From SHNJ01 sp964458615 (GTDB lineage: Bacteria > Pseudomonadota > Alphaproteobacteria > SHNJ01), in contig CAYWJR010000001.1 in NCBI GenBank assembly GCA_964458615.1, forward strand, positions 1-64,000: DNA of 64,000 nt, given 5' to 3'. Position numbers and translations under genes: made by a program. The notes under the pieces are model-generated. The model was given only the letters and a program-made list of their open reading frames with translations. It was not told the DNA's origin and searched no databases. This document shows positions 26,083 through 34,942 of this stretch, piece after piece; the stretch's first letter is position 1, and each line of letters begins with the position of its first letter.

Positions 26083-26937
26083 ATGCGGGAACAAAACTAT
26101 AATTTTGTCTGGAATGGCCAGCCAATGTCGCTTGGATATTTGGAATGGGGCGCGTCCGATAATCCGAAAACACTGGTTTGCGTTCACGGCCTGACGCGCA
26201 ACAGCCATGATTTCGATTTTCTGGCGGAAACATTATCGGCCGATTACCGCGTATTGTCGATCGATGTCGCCGGGCGGGGGCGCAGCGCGTGGCTTGACGA
26301 TAAAATGCAATACCATATCGGCACATATGCCGCGCACATCATTCAATTTTTGATGCAGCAAAATATTCAATCGGTCGATTGGATCGGCACATCCATGGGC
26401 GGTTTGACCGCGATGATGGCAAATACGTTGAATCCGTCATTGATCCGCAAATTAATTTTAAACGATGTAGGACCGCATTTGCCGCAATTATCGTTGCAAC
26501 GCATCCGTGCCTATGCCAGCCAGCGGCCAAAATTCATGCATCTGGAACATGCCAAGGGATATTTCAAAAAAAATTATCTGGCGTTCGGCATTACCGATGA
26601 ACGTCATTGGGACCATTTGGCGAAATATTCGACCCGCCCGGATCCCACAGATTCAAATGGCGGGTTGATATTGCATTACGATCCGGACATCGCGGTTCCG
26701 TTTCAACAGGCCGCCGAAAAAGGCGATCTGGATCTGTGGCCGTTATGGGACGGTATTCAATGCCCCACATTGGTTATACGCGGCAAAACATCCGATGTAT
26801 TGCCGCCCCAGACCTTGCAAAGAATGCTGCAAAAAGGCGGCTTTGTCGAAACAGTGGAAATAGAAAACGCCGGACACGCGCCAGCGTTGATGGACAAGGA
26901 TCAAATCGCCATGATAAAAAACTGGCTGGGAAAATAA
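26083..26937 (+). CDS. Alpha/beta hydrolase (possible esterase or thioesterase)
   Basis: The protein has 284 residues. VCVHGLTRNSHDF supplies the oxyanion hole, GTSMGG the nucleophilic Ser, and NAGHAPALMD the catalytic His. The substrate is not shown by the sequence. It starts a tight group with an acyl-CoA dehydrogenase 11 bases downstream and a 3-hydroxyisobutyryl-CoA hydrolase-like protein after that, which suggests a role in acyl-CoA or branched-chain acid breakdown, but this is inference. It is divergent from motA. Confidence 0.8.
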   Translation: MREQNYNFVWNGQPMSLGYLEWGASDNPKTLVCVHGLTRNSHDFDFLAETLSADYRVLSIDVAGRGRSAWLDDKMQYHIGTYAAHIIQFLMQQNIQSVDWIGTSMGGLTAMMANTLNPSLIRKLILNDVGPHLPQLSLQRIRAYASQRPKFMHLEHAKGYFKKNYLAFGITDERHWDHLAKYSTRPDPTDSNGGLILHYDPDIAVPFQQAAEKGDLDLWPLWDGIQCPTLVIRGKTSDVLPPQTLQRMLQKGGFVETVEIENAGHAPALMDKDQIAMIKNWLGK

Positions 26938-26948
26938 AAGGTTTCATC

Positions 26949-28103
26949 ATGAATTTTACATTGTCGCCCGAACAAACCGCATTGCAAGAAATGGCGCGGA
27001 AATTCGCGTCGGAAAAATTATTTCCTTTCGCCGGGCAATGGGACGAACAAGAACATTTCCCGATGGACGTTTTGCGCGACGCCGCCGCGCTTGGGTTTAC
27101 GGGATTATATTTGCCGGAACAATATGGCGGATCGGCGTTAACACGCCTGGATGCAGCGATCATATTCGAATCCCTGGCGGCGGGATGTGTTTCAACGACG
27201 GCGTTTTTAACCGTGCATAACATGGTGTCTTGGATAATCGAACAATATGCGCAAACGGACGTCAAAAAACATTTCTTGCCGAAAATGGCCGGGCTTCAGG
27301 CGATGGGCAGTTATTGCTTGACCGAATCGGGATCTGGGTCGGATGCCGCATCGCTGAAAACAAAAGCAATCAAGGACGGCGGCGATTACATCATAACCGG
27401 GAACAAGGTTTTCATCACCGCCGGCGGGGTCAGCGACGTATACGTTGTCATGGCCAGAACCGGGGGCGACGGCGCCGGGGGAATTTCCGCGATCTTGGTT
27501 GAAAAAGGCGCCAAGGGATTGTCGTTCGGCAAACCGGAACAGAAAATGGGTTGGCGCAACCAAGCCACCAATTCCATGAATTTGGATGGTGTGCGCGTGC
27601 CGCAAACCAATTTATTGGGCAAAGAAGGCGATGGGTTCAAAATCGCCATGCGCGCATTGGATGGCGGGCGGATCAATATCGCCGCCTGTTCATTGGGCGG
27701 CGCGCAATCCGCGCTGGATCTGGCCGGGCGGTACGTGCATGAACGCAAACAGTTCGGTAAAAAATTATCGGAATTCCAGGCATTGCAATTCAAAATCGCC
27801 AATATGGCGATTCAATTGGATGCCGCGCGGTTATTGACTTATCGCGCCGCCCAAAGTTTGGACGACGCCGATCCAAACGCCGCATTGCATTCGGCGATGG
27901 CAAAAAAATTCGCGTCCGAAGCGGCCTTTGCCATTGCCGATGAATCGTTGCAATTGCACGGCGGATATGGATATGTGCGCGAATACCAAATCGAACGGAT
28001 ATTCCGCGATCTGCGCGTGAACAGGATTTTAGAAGGCACCAATGAAATCATGCAACTGATCGTTGCGCGTAAAATATTGGAACAATATGCGGACGCCGCA
28101 TGA
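26949..28103 (+). CDS. Acyl-CoA dehydrogenase, isobutyryl-CoA dehydrogenase-like
   Basis: FAD-dependent oxidation of an acyl-CoA to its 2-enoyl form. The protein has 384 residues from the ATG at 26949; an upstream open frame lies inside the hydrolase gene and is ignored. CLTESGSGSDAASL is the flavin-site signature, followed by DGGRINIAACSLGGAQ, RKQFGK and LHGGYGYVREYQIERIFRD; the catalytic Glu lies in ILEGTNEI. The DGGRINIA segment and the partner gene fit the valine-pathway isobutyryl-CoA branch, though other short-chain substrates are possible. ATGA overlap with the next gene. Confidence 0.88.
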   Translation: MNFTLSPEQTALQEMARKFASEKLFPFAGQWDEQEHFPMDVLRDAAALGFTGLYLPEQYGGSALTRLDAAIIFESLAAGCVSTTAFLTVHNMVSWIIEQYAQTDVKKHFLPKMAGLQAMGSYCLTESGSGSDAASLKTKAIKDGGDYIITGNKVFITAGGVSDVYVVMARTGGDGAGGISAILVEKGAKGLSFGKPEQKMGWRNQATNSMNLDGVRVPQTNLLGKEGDGFKIAMRALDGGRINIAACSLGGAQSALDLAGRYVHERKQFGKKLSEFQALQFKIANMAIQLDAARLLTYRAAQSLDDADPNAALHSAMAKKFASEAAFAIADESLQLHGGYGYVREYQIERIFRDLRVNRILEGTNEIMQLIVARKILEQYADAA

Positions 28104-29146
28104 CCGATCCCGTTATATTGCAACATAATTCGCCCATCGGGCACATTATATTGAACCGTCCGAACAGTTTGAATTCGCTGAATCTGGAAATGATTCAAAC
28201 CATTCATGCCGCATTGGATGAATGGCGCAACGATCCCAATATCGTGGCAATTTTGGTCGAAGGCGCGGGGGAACGCGCATTTTGCGCCGGCGGCGATATA
28301 CGGTTGATGCACACCCGCCGGGGCGATTTTGATTTTGGTTACGATATTTTCAAAACCGAATATACGTTGAATCATAAAATCGACAATTATCCGAAACCAT
28401 ATATTTCCATTATGAATGGAATCGTAATGGGCGGCGGTATCGGCATTTCGGTATATGGCAGCCACCGCATTATGACCGCCAGCACGAAATTCGCGATGCC
28501 GGAATGCGGAATCGGACTGTTTCCCGATGTGGGCGGCAGTTATTTTCTGCCCAAGGCGCCTGGAAAAATCGGCATTTATCACGCCCTGACCGGAACGCCA
28601 ATGGATGCGGCCGATGCGATTTACGCGGGCATGGGCACGCATTATTTGACACAAAAATCATTGCATACATTCAAACACAAATTATTTTCGATTCAATCCG
28701 CCGCAGATATTGACCGGTTATTGGATGAATTGTCGTCCAAACCGGAATCGCCGTCCAAATTGCAAAAATTCCAACCGGAAATCGATCGGCATTTTTCACA
28801 CTCCTCGCTTGATGAAATTTACCGCAATTTAGAATCAAGCGAGTGGGGGCGGGATGTCAAACAAATCATCGATAAAAATTCCCCAACCAGCATGGGCATT
28901 ACATTCGAAGCATTTCGCCGTTCCCGCGGGCAAACATTGGCGCAAGTGTTGCAAACCGAATTGTTGTTAAGCCAGCAATGCATTCGCCGCGATGAATTTT
29001 TCGAAGGCGTCCGCGCCGCGGTGATCGACAAAGACCGAAACCCAAAATGGAATCCTGGCAACATTTTTCAAATCGATTGGGACATTGTGCTCGATCATTT
29101 CAAACCCTTGCCAGGCGTGAATTGCGACATATTTCACCCCCAATAG
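28100..29146 (+). CDS. 3-hydroxyisobutyryl-CoA hydrolase-like enoyl-CoA hydratase family protein
   Basis: The protein has 348 residues with the crotonase fold: FCAGGDIRLM and MGGGIGISVYGSHRI form the oxyanion hole, and PECGIGLFPDVGGSYFL matches the HIBCH subgroup, which releases 3-hydroxyisobutyrate from its CoA ester in valine breakdown. HIBCH members carry a longer C-terminal region than hydratases, as here. The start overlaps the acyl-CoA dehydrogenase stop by four bases, so the two steps are co-translated. No hydratase or 3-hydroxyisobutyrate dehydrogenase is next to them. Confidence 0.85.
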   Translation: MTDPVILQHNSPIGHIILNRPNSLNSLNLEMIQTIHAALDEWRNDPNIVAILVEGAGERAFCAGGDIRLMHTRRGDFDFGYDIFKTEYTLNHKIDNYPKPYISIMNGIVMGGGIGISVYGSHRIMTASTKFAMPECGIGLFPDVGGSYFLPKAPGKIGIYHALTGTPMDAADAIYAGMGTHYLTQKSLHTFKHKLFSIQSAADIDRLLDELSSKPESPSKLQKFQPEIDRHFSHSSLDEIYRNLESSEWGRDVKQIIDKNSPTSMGITFEAFRRSRGQTLAQVLQTELLLSQQCIRRDEFFEGVRAAVIDKDRNPKWNPGNIFQIDWDIVLDHFKPLPGVNCDIFHPQ

Positions 29147-29183
29147 GATCTTTTAAAAATATTATTGATTTTTTGAAAAAAAA

Positions 29184-29203
29184 CGATTATTATACGATTA
29201 TTA
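29184..29203. repeat. Two direct repeats CGATTATTA, 11 bases apart, upstream of an unknown operon
   Basis: CGATTATTA occurs at 29184-29192 and 29195-29203, one helical turn apart, in a 215-base AT-rich gap. Further on, TTAA at 29242-29245, 7 bases, then TTTACC resembles a weak CtrA box (TTAA-N7-TTAA). Either could regulate the operon starting at 29362. Inference only. Confidence 0.4.
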
Positions 29204-29361
29204 CAAAATGACAACCAAGTATGTAATATTTATTACAGCATTTAACGTTTTCTTTACCATTTTAGTATAAAAAGAGATACGCTATATGCTAATTTAGATA
29301 CAAGGCGTCTTTAAATAACAACAGCCTTCAATAAAAATTACGCATACCGGGGGTCGCATAG

Positions 29362-29730
29362 ATGGTTACGATTATGATACGGGAAAACGAACACACATCA
29401 CATGGAATGATTGCCGGATCGGGGCGGGTGAATTTCAACGCGCCATTCCGACTGCCTGCATTAAAAAGCCTGTCCAAGGATCAATTGGATGAACGCGTCG
29501 ACCCATTATTAGAAGCCACTACCGAAGAATTATTGATGATGCGCGAAAAAACCTATGCGGTTTTGGATCGCATGGACGAACTCGAGGCGTCGGGGCAAAA
29601 AATCCCTGTCGTTGAATTCGAAGAAATTTTACGCGGTGCGGCCGTTATCGAACAATTTTTGGCCGAACGGATGCAAGGCATTATGCGCAGCAAAGGCGGA
29701 AAAATAACAAACAAGGCGGAGGTACTGTAA
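29362..29730 (+). CDS. Conserved-looking small protein of unknown function
   Basis: The protein has 122 residues, mostly alpha-helical, with no signal peptide or membrane segment. A short disordered start precedes a helical region rich in Glu, Met and Leu (EELLMMREKTYAVLDRMDELE), ending in a basic tail with GGKITNK. I considered the flagellar regulator FliX and do not see its conserved pattern. It is followed two bases later by a 57-codon gene with a good ribosome site and then a terminator, so the two form a short operon. An in-frame ATG five codons in is an alternative start. Confidence 0.6.
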   Translation: MVTIMIRENEHTSHGMIAGSGRVNFNAPFRLPALKSLSKDQLDERVDPLLEATTEELLMMREKTYAVLDRMDELEASGQKIPVVEFEEILRGAAVIEQFLAERMQGIMRSKGGKITNKAEVL

Positions 29731-29731
29731 A

Positions 29732-29905
29732 ATGGACAGAGCAAAATTCATGAACAAAGGCGCGGTTGATCCAAGCAAAGTTTTCGGCAGTATGGGCGTG
29801 CATGAAATGCATGCAGCCGTTCACAGCGGCAGACGCGAGCCATTATTAACAGCGACCACGACATTGAATCCATTGGCAATGGCAATGTCCCGCGGTTCGC
29901 GCTAG
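29732..29905 (+). CDS. Small protein, 57 residues, unknown function
   Basis: Starts 1 base after the preceding stop, with GGCGGAGG at 29715-29722 as a strong ribosome site, and ends in TAG directly before a terminator. The sequence (MDRAKFMNKGAVDPSKVFGS onward) is Met-, Ala- and Thr-rich, ends in Arg-Gly-Ser-Arg, and has no membrane segment or known motif. The gene layout is the main argument that it is translated. Confidence 0.55.
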   Translation: MDRAKFMNKGAVDPSKVFGSMGVHEMHAAVHSGRREPLLTATTTLNPLAMAMSRGSR

Positions 29906-29925
29906 TAACTTGTTTGAACGTTTAT

Positions 29926-29963
29926 AAAACGCCAAGCCACATCAGGTGGCTGGCGTTTTTTTA
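29926..29963 (+). terminator. Rho-independent terminator
   Basis: ACGCCA-A-GCCAC pairs with GTGGC-TGGCGT around loop ATCAG, with one bulged A, followed by a run of seven T. A strong GC stem that ends the 29362-29905 operon. Confidence 0.9.
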
Positions 29964-30020
29964 TTTATGCGGCTACGATCCGTTAATCCTAATCGATTTA
30001 ACTTTAACGATCGGAATCTT

Positions 30021-30551
30021 ATGATTCGCCTCGCAAACGCATTATTCATTTGTTTTGTATTTTTTAACGCACCCGCCGCCGATGCATCGTCTATTTATGC
30101 AAAACGTAAAAATCCGGCGCAACCAGCCGCGGCACCGGAAATATCCGATTCCACAGCAAACGAACAACTGGAATTGCCCGTATCTGCCGCGCCAAATGCG
30201 CCCATACCGTCCCCAACACCATCCAACGATCAAATGATGCAAACGGCGGTGCAATCCACCATGTCGTCATTGACGGGCGATCAATTGCAATTATTGGCCG
30301 CGTGTTTGGAAAAACATATCGATTCGGATACCGTCAATGCGATTGTGGGCGGGGGGGATTATTCCGGTGCGGGGCAGGCGATATCGCCCGGCAGTTATCA
30401 GAATGCGCAAAATTTTATTGCAACGCCCATGGGCAAACAGGTGATGCAAAATTGCAATGCGGAAATACAGACATTGTTGCCGCAAGTGCAACAGCAATTT
30501 CAACAGGATTTATCACAAAAACCCGCATTAGCCCCAGCGCCAGTCCAATAA
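30021..30551 (+). CDS. Secreted protein of unknown function
   Basis: The protein has 176 residues from the ATG at 30021; an in-frame start at 29946 would fall inside the terminator stem and is rejected. The signal peptide MIRLANALFICFVFFNAPAADA is likely cut after ADA. The mature part begins with a Pro/Ala/Ser-rich stretch, then a helical domain with two Cys (AACLEK and QNCNAE) and two Gln-rich ends (QVQQQFQQD). No family recognised. Confidence 0.6.
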   Translation: MIRLANALFICFVFFNAPAADASSIYAKRKNPAQPAAAPEISDSTANEQLELPVSAAPNAPIPSPTPSNDQMMQTAVQSTMSSLTGDQLQLLAACLEKHIDSDTVNAIVGGGDYSGAGQAISPGSYQNAQNFIATPMGKQVMQNCNAEIQTLLPQVQQQFQQDLSQKPALAPAPVQ

Positions 30552-30635
30552 AGCTGTTATAATATTCCAATATGGATTAGAATTAATGTGTGGCTGGAAC
30601 AAGCCATTTCATAATACCAAAGGCACAGGTTTATC

Positions 30636-31535
30636 ATGCGTCATTTCGTTCTTATTTTGGCTTTATCGATTGCCATTGCGCCGTTTGCCGCCAGCGCGCA
30701 AACCGGATATTTCGATCCGTTCCGCGACAAAGGCAGCCATCCCGGGTCGGATTACAATCCCGAAGTCCGCGACAGCAGGCCGAGCGTGAAAAACGACGCC
30801 AAATCGCCGTCGGTTTCCGGCAACACCGGATCCATGCGCAGCGGATTGATGGATTTGAAATTGTCCGATTACGATCAGACCATGTTCGACAATTGTAGAT
30901 CCGAAGCGTTAAGCGGCGGTTCGGACATTATGCAAATTCGCAATGCCACCAGTTTTCTAAAGGCGCCGTACCGCAACCAATCTTGCGCGAAATTTGTGGT
31001 TGAAAAAATGCTGAACGGCATGGACACCGCGATGCGCAACAATCCCGAAGCTCTGCTTGAATTTCAACGCAGCAAAGATGCCCAAAGAAAATACGACGAA
31101 TTGAAAAAAGCCTATATCATACTGGGTCGCGGCAATCCTGTTGCCGCGGATAATTCCGGCGATTTTTATCCGTTTTTGTCGAACAAAACAAAAACCGAAT
31201 CCAGTACGGGCGGATTCAACAGCCTAAGCGCGAATCAGTTGCTTTCCAAACCGTTTTCGGTTCCTCCCGAAGAAAGTTACGATTTAACGCCTGCCGCAAA
31301 AACCTATGTGCCCCAAGATTGGTGGTCAAAAGATTATTTGCAGGTCGATATGGCGAAAATACAGGCGCAAATCGCCAGCCGCCAGGAACATAACAACCGT
31401 GTTCTAACCCCCGAGGCATCGGGGCCGAACCCGCTCAAATCGATCATGATGGAAGCCGAACAAAAAGGCCAATCGCAATCGAATCGCGGACGGCGCCAGG
31501 GCGGAACATTGCCATCTTTCGAACATACCCAATAA
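30636..31535 (+). CDS. Secreted protein of unknown function
   Basis: The protein has 299 residues. The signal peptide MRHFVLILALSIAIAPFAASA is likely cut after ASA. The mature part begins TGYFDPFRDKGSHPGSDYNP, then a mixed domain with two Cys (FDNCRS, QSCAKF) that may pair, and a low-complexity basic tail (QSNRGRRQGG). No family recognised. It runs 18 bases ahead of the Sco-like gene on the same strand and may be co-transcribed with it. Confidence 0.6.
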   Translation: MRHFVLILALSIAIAPFAASAQTGYFDPFRDKGSHPGSDYNPEVRDSRPSVKNDAKSPSVSGNTGSMRSGLMDLKLSDYDQTMFDNCRSEALSGGSDIMQIRNATSFLKAPYRNQSCAKFVVEKMLNGMDTAMRNNPEALLEFQRSKDAQRKYDELKKAYIILGRGNPVAADNSGDFYPFLSNKTKTESSTGGFNSLSANQLLSKPFSVPPEESYDLTPAAKTYVPQDWWSKDYLQVDMAKIQAQIASRQEHNNRVLTPEASGPNPLKSIMMEAEQKGQSQSNRGRRQGGTLPSFEHTQ

Positions 31536-31553
31536 CATCTCGGCGCAAATAAA

Positions 31554-32138
31554 ATGACATTACGGCGTATTTTGATCATCGCGGCGATATTGTTGGGCGC
31601 TTGTTTGGCGTTATTGTGGAATGGCCAGACGCAAAAAACCGATTTGGTTGAAGTGAATTTCAATCCTGAATTCGCGTTAACCGGGCATGACGGCCGCGCC
31701 ATGACCGAACGGGATTTCGCTGAAAAATACACAATTGCATATTTTGGATTCACATCGTGCCCGGACATTTGCCCGGTGGAATTGCAAAAATTGGCCGATG
31801 CCTATGCGGCCTTGCCGGCCGCAAAACAGAAAAAATTGGCGATGATATTTATTACCATCGACCCGTCCCGCGATACCGCGGATAAATTGAAAACTTATAC
31901 GGCCATTTTCAATCCAGAAATCCAGGGGCTGACCGGCACGCAAAAGGCGATCGATGCGGCAACCAAAAATTACATGGTCTATGCCAAAAAATCGGATACG
32001 GACGAAGATGGTTATTACACAGTGAACCATACGTCGATGTTTTATCTGACCATGCCGGGGCCGAAATCCATGGGCGTCTTAAAAACCGATCTAAATGCCC
32101 AGCAACTAGCCAAAAACCTGAATATATTGATCCCGTAA
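31554..32138 (+). CDS. Sco1/SenC-family copper chaperone
   Basis: Membrane-anchored thioredoxin-fold protein that delivers copper to the CuA site of cytochrome c oxidase. The protein has 194 residues. One N-terminal membrane helix (about 5-22) precedes the fold, and the copper ligands are intact: C69 and C73 in SCPDICP, and H159 in VNHTSMFYL. No cytochrome oxidase gene is nearby. It lies just before the zinc importer, but that cassette has its own Zur-like operator. Confidence 0.9.
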   Translation: MTLRRILIIAAILLGACLALLWNGQTQKTDLVEVNFNPEFALTGHDGRAMTERDFAEKYTIAYFGFTSCPDICPVELQKLADAYAALPAAKQKKLAMIFITIDPSRDTADKLKTYTAIFNPEIQGLTGTQKAIDAATKNYMVYAKKSDTDEDGYYTVNHTSMFYLTMPGPKSMGVLKTDLNAQQLAKNLNILIP

Positions 32139-32169
32139 TTTTTCTTTTATTAACGGCTTGATTTTCATG

Positions 32170-32192
32170 GTATGTTATATTATAACATTTCC
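32170..32192. promoter_or_regulatory. Zur-box-like operator before znuC
   Basis: ATGTTATA-T-TATAACAT at 32172-32188 is a perfect 17-bp palindrome, and the flanking TTTC on the right extends the match to the proteobacterial Zur consensus (GAAATGTTATAnTATAACATTTC). Zinc-bound Zur would block transcription. It covers an upstream in-frame ATG at 32172, so the later start at 32193 is preferred. Confidence 0.75.
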
Positions 32193-32942
32193 ATGACGCA
32201 AATCCTATCGATGACGCCGCAATCCGGCGCAAAGCCGAAAAACCATGCCGCCGACGACTTGATCGCCATGGACGGCGCGCATATTCATTTCGATAAACGT
32301 TGCGTTCTGCATGCGATGAATTTGCGCATTCAAAGACAAAGCATGGTCGCGATCATGGGGCCGAACGGTGCGGGTAAAACCAGCCTGCTGCGCGCGATTG
32401 TCGGCATTTTGCCGGTAACAACCGGATCCATCGCCATCGCAGGACGGCAGAAATTGACCATTGGCTATTTGCCGCAAATTTCCGATTTCGACCGGGATTT
32501 TCCATTGCGCGTTTCGGAATTGGTCGGCATGGGTTTAATGAAAAAGAAATTGGCTAAAACGGCCCGCAAGGAAATCGTCGATAACGCGCTGGCCGATGTG
32601 CAATTATCGGATTACGCCGACAGTTTTATTCAGGATCTGTCGGCCGGCCAATTGAAACGCGCATTTTTGGCGCGGATTTTGGCGCAGGATGCCGATATAT
32701 TTTGTTTGGATGAACCGTTCGCGGAATTGGATCAATCCAGCACCGCGCAAATCATGTCATTGTTAAAACGCGCGCAAGCGCGGGGTAAAACAATTTTGGT
32801 TGTCATTCACGATCCCGCGCTGCTGAATCAAGGATTCGATCAGATATTGAGAATTAGCAACCAAACCGCGACTTTGGATATAAATCCACATACTTACCCG
32901 CAATCGGCTTTGCGCGGATACAAACATGCTGAACCAGCCTAA
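32193..32942 (+). CDS. znuC: Zinc ABC transporter ATPase
   Basis: Drives zinc import together with the permease and binding protein that follow. The protein has 249 residues. Walker A GPNGAGKT at 56-63, signature LSAGQLKRAFLARIL and Walker B CLDEP are present. The start was set at 32193 because the ATG at 32172 lies within the Zur-box-like palindrome. No ribosome site is visible, so the mRNA may be leaderless. It overlaps znuB by 17 bases. Zinc rather than manganese specificity is inferred from the operator. Confidence 0.87.
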   Translation: MTQILSMTPQSGAKPKNHAADDLIAMDGAHIHFDKRCVLHAMNLRIQRQSMVAIMGPNGAGKTSLLRAIVGILPVTTGSIAIAGRQKLTIGYLPQISDFDRDFPLRVSELVGMGLMKKKLAKTARKEIVDNALADVQLSDYADSFIQDLSAGQLKRAFLARILAQDADIFCLDEPFAELDQSSTAQIMSLLKRAQARGKTILVVIHDPALLNQGFDQILRISNQTATLDINPHTYPQSALRGYKHAEPA

Positions 32943-33795
32943 TTTCCAACAAATATTTATCGATCCATTTTTGAATTACGGATTTATGCAGGCCGCCTTG
33001 GCCGCGTTAGCGTTGTTGTGTTTATCCAGCATTCCAATCGGCGCGTTTGTGGTGTTGCGCCGGATCAGTTTGGTGGGTGATACTTTATCGCACGCCGTGT
33101 TGCCCGGTGTCGCGATTGCGTATGTATTATTCGGCTTGTCCATAACCGCCCTGATATTCGGCGCGGTGATAACCGGATTGCTTGTGGCCTTGTTCGCGGG
33201 ATTTGTATCGCGTAATACCAAATTAAAAGAAGATTCCAGTTTCGCGTCGTTTTATTTGATCTCGCTGTCTTTGGGGGTTTGCCTGATCAGCACGTTTGGC
33301 GGTAATACCGATTTGCTGCATTTTTTATTCGGCGATTTATTGACCGTGCCGGATAATTATATTTATTGGCTGATGGGGCTTGTGGCGGCATCGACAACTT
33401 TATTTTTCTTGTGTTTCCGCGCATTTATCGCCGAATCGTTCGATCCCAGTTTTATGCGCTTAAACGGCATGGGGGGCAGCAAATATTATTTCCTGTTTTT
33501 GGCCATGTTCGTCGTCAATATCGTATTTTCGTATTTTATCCTGGGCACATTATTGTCCATGGGTTTATTTATTCTGCCCGTGATCGCCGCGCGATTTTGG
33601 GTGCGCGGGATTATCCCATTGATTGGATTGTCGATTGCGATCGGATTGGTATTTTCCTATCTAGGATTGGTTATATCCTATCATTTCAGTTTGCCGGCCG
33701 GCGCCAGCATCGTATTATGCCTTGGCGCCGTGTATGGCATTTCATTGATTGTGCATTTCGCCAACGCCGCCCGCGCCAAATTGTCATTTCAATAA
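32926..33795 (+). CDS. znuB: Zinc ABC transporter permease
   Basis: Integral membrane channel subunit of 289 residues with about eight or nine hydrophobic segments of the ABC-3 family. LPGVAIAYVLFG and the segment GTLLSMGLFILPVIAARFW (ATPase-contact region) are typical. It starts inside znuC, so the two subunits are made together. Confidence 0.88.
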   Translation: MLNQPNFQQIFIDPFLNYGFMQAALAALALLCLSSIPIGAFVVLRRISLVGDTLSHAVLPGVAIAYVLFGLSITALIFGAVITGLLVALFAGFVSRNTKLKEDSSFASFYLISLSLGVCLISTFGGNTDLLHFLFGDLLTVPDNYIYWLMGLVAASTTLFFLCFRAFIAESFDPSFMRLNGMGGSKYYFLFLAMFVVNIVFSYFILGTLLSMGLFILPVIAARFWVRGIIPLIGLSIAIGLVFSYLGLVISYHFSLPAGASIVLCLGAVYGISLIVHFANAARAKLSFQ

Positions 33796-33830
33796 GACTG
33801 CCTAAAACCGCTTTTCACCAGGAGAACGCC

Positions 33831-34826
33831 ATGCGTAAAATTTTATCGGTAATTTTCATCCTTGCCATGTTTTTGGTATCCGCGCCGCATGCCATGGCGC
33901 AACAAGAAACCGATGCCCCCGGCAACGCCCCAAAGCGGCTGAAAATCGTTGCCACATTCAGCATTTTATACGACATAACAAAAAATATTATCGGCGATCG
34001 GGCCGATCTTTCCACCCTGGTAGGAACGGGGCAAGACGTGCACAATTACCAATTGACGCCTGCGGCAATGCAGCAAATATCCAATGCCGACGTCATTATC
34101 AGCAACGGGATGAATTTCGAACATTGGCTGGGACGGGCGATTAAATCGGCCGATTTCAAAGGCGAAAGAATTATCGCATCGAAATCTTCGGACAAAAGCA
34201 CATTAACAAAAGAACAAAAAAGAATGCGCGACAGTTACGTCGGCGAACACCCGGAAATGGCCGCGGACGAAGGCCATAAACATGACGGCAATTTGGACCC
34301 GCACGCATTCCAAAGCATCAGCAACGCCCGATTTTACGCCGCATGGATAGCCAAAGAACTTGGCCGCCTGGATCCGCCAAACGCCGATTTTTACCGCATC
34401 AATTATGAATCTTACCGCACGCAGTTGATCGAATTGGAAAACTGGGCGAAATCGGAATTCGCCAAGGTGCAAGAATCGAAACGCAAAATGGTGACAACGC
34501 ACGATTCGATGCAATATTTCGCGCAGTTTTTTAAAATTAAATCCTATAGTGCCTATGGTTTCAACACCGACCACGAACCTTCGGCGCAAGACATCGCCCG
34601 TTTGATCGACATTATCAACCGCGAAAAAATCAAGGCCGTATTTTTTGAAAATATGGTCAGCCCGAGCATTATTAAAAAAATCAGCGATGAAACCGGCGTT
34701 ACTGTCGGCGGCACATTATACACCGACGCGCTGAATAGCAAAAAAGACGAAGCCGATACATATATCGGCATGTACCGCCACAACGTGCAAACGATTGTAA
34801 GCGCCATGACCAGGGCCGGGAGTTAG
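33831..34826 (+). CDS. znuA: Zinc ABC transporter periplasmic binding protein
   Basis: The protein has 331 residues from the ATG at 33831, with AGGAG at 33820-33824. The signal peptide is likely cut after AMA near 23. Metal ligands of the A-1 cluster family are present: H71 in DVHNYQLTP, H158 in DPHAF, H224 in THDSM and D299 near the end. A short acidic His loop (EHPEMAADEGHKHD, 139-152) like the zinc-collecting loop of ZnuA precedes H158. The znuC-znuB-znuA order on one strand differs from the divergent arrangement of enterobacteria. Confidence 0.88.
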   Translation: MRKILSVIFILAMFLVSAPHAMAQQETDAPGNAPKRLKIVATFSILYDITKNIIGDRADLSTLVGTGQDVHNYQLTPAAMQQISNADVIISNGMNFEHWLGRAIKSADFKGERIIASKSSDKSTLTKEQKRMRDSYVGEHPEMAADEGHKHDGNLDPHAFQSISNARFYAAWIAKELGRLDPPNADFYRINYESYRTQLIELENWAKSEFAKVQESKRKMVTTHDSMQYFAQFFKIKSYSAYGFNTDHEPSAQDIARLIDIINREKIKAVFFENMVSPSIIKKISDETGVTVGGTLYTDALNSKKDEADTYIGMYRHNVQTIVSAMTRAGS

Positions 34827-34852
34827 TAGGTCAAAAGATTCACAGAATAAAC

Positions 34853-34942
34853 TGGCGGATGGAGCGAGATTCGAACTCGCGAGGGACTTACGCCCCTGCC
34901 GGTTTTCAAGACCGGTGCTTTCAACCGCTCAGCCATCCATCC
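34853..34942 (-). tRNA. tRNA-Ser (anticodon TGA)
   Basis: Read on the minus strand, acceptor GGATGGA pairs with TCCATCC, followed by G and encoded CCA. Anticodon stem CCGGT/ACCGG holds loop CTTGAAA with TGA. There is a long variable arm typical of serine tRNA, and a T-arm with GAGTTCGAATCTC. Length 90 bases. Confidence 0.97.

Noticed and set aside
27839..28654. 271-residue minus-strand frame across the acyl-CoA dehydrogenase and hydratase-like genes
   Set aside because: It covers two well-identified genes on the other strand and has no start signal or known domain.
29362..29730. Identification as flagellar regulator FliX
   Set aside because: The size and helical content fit, but the conserved FliX sequence pattern is not visible and no flagellar assembly genes adjoin it.
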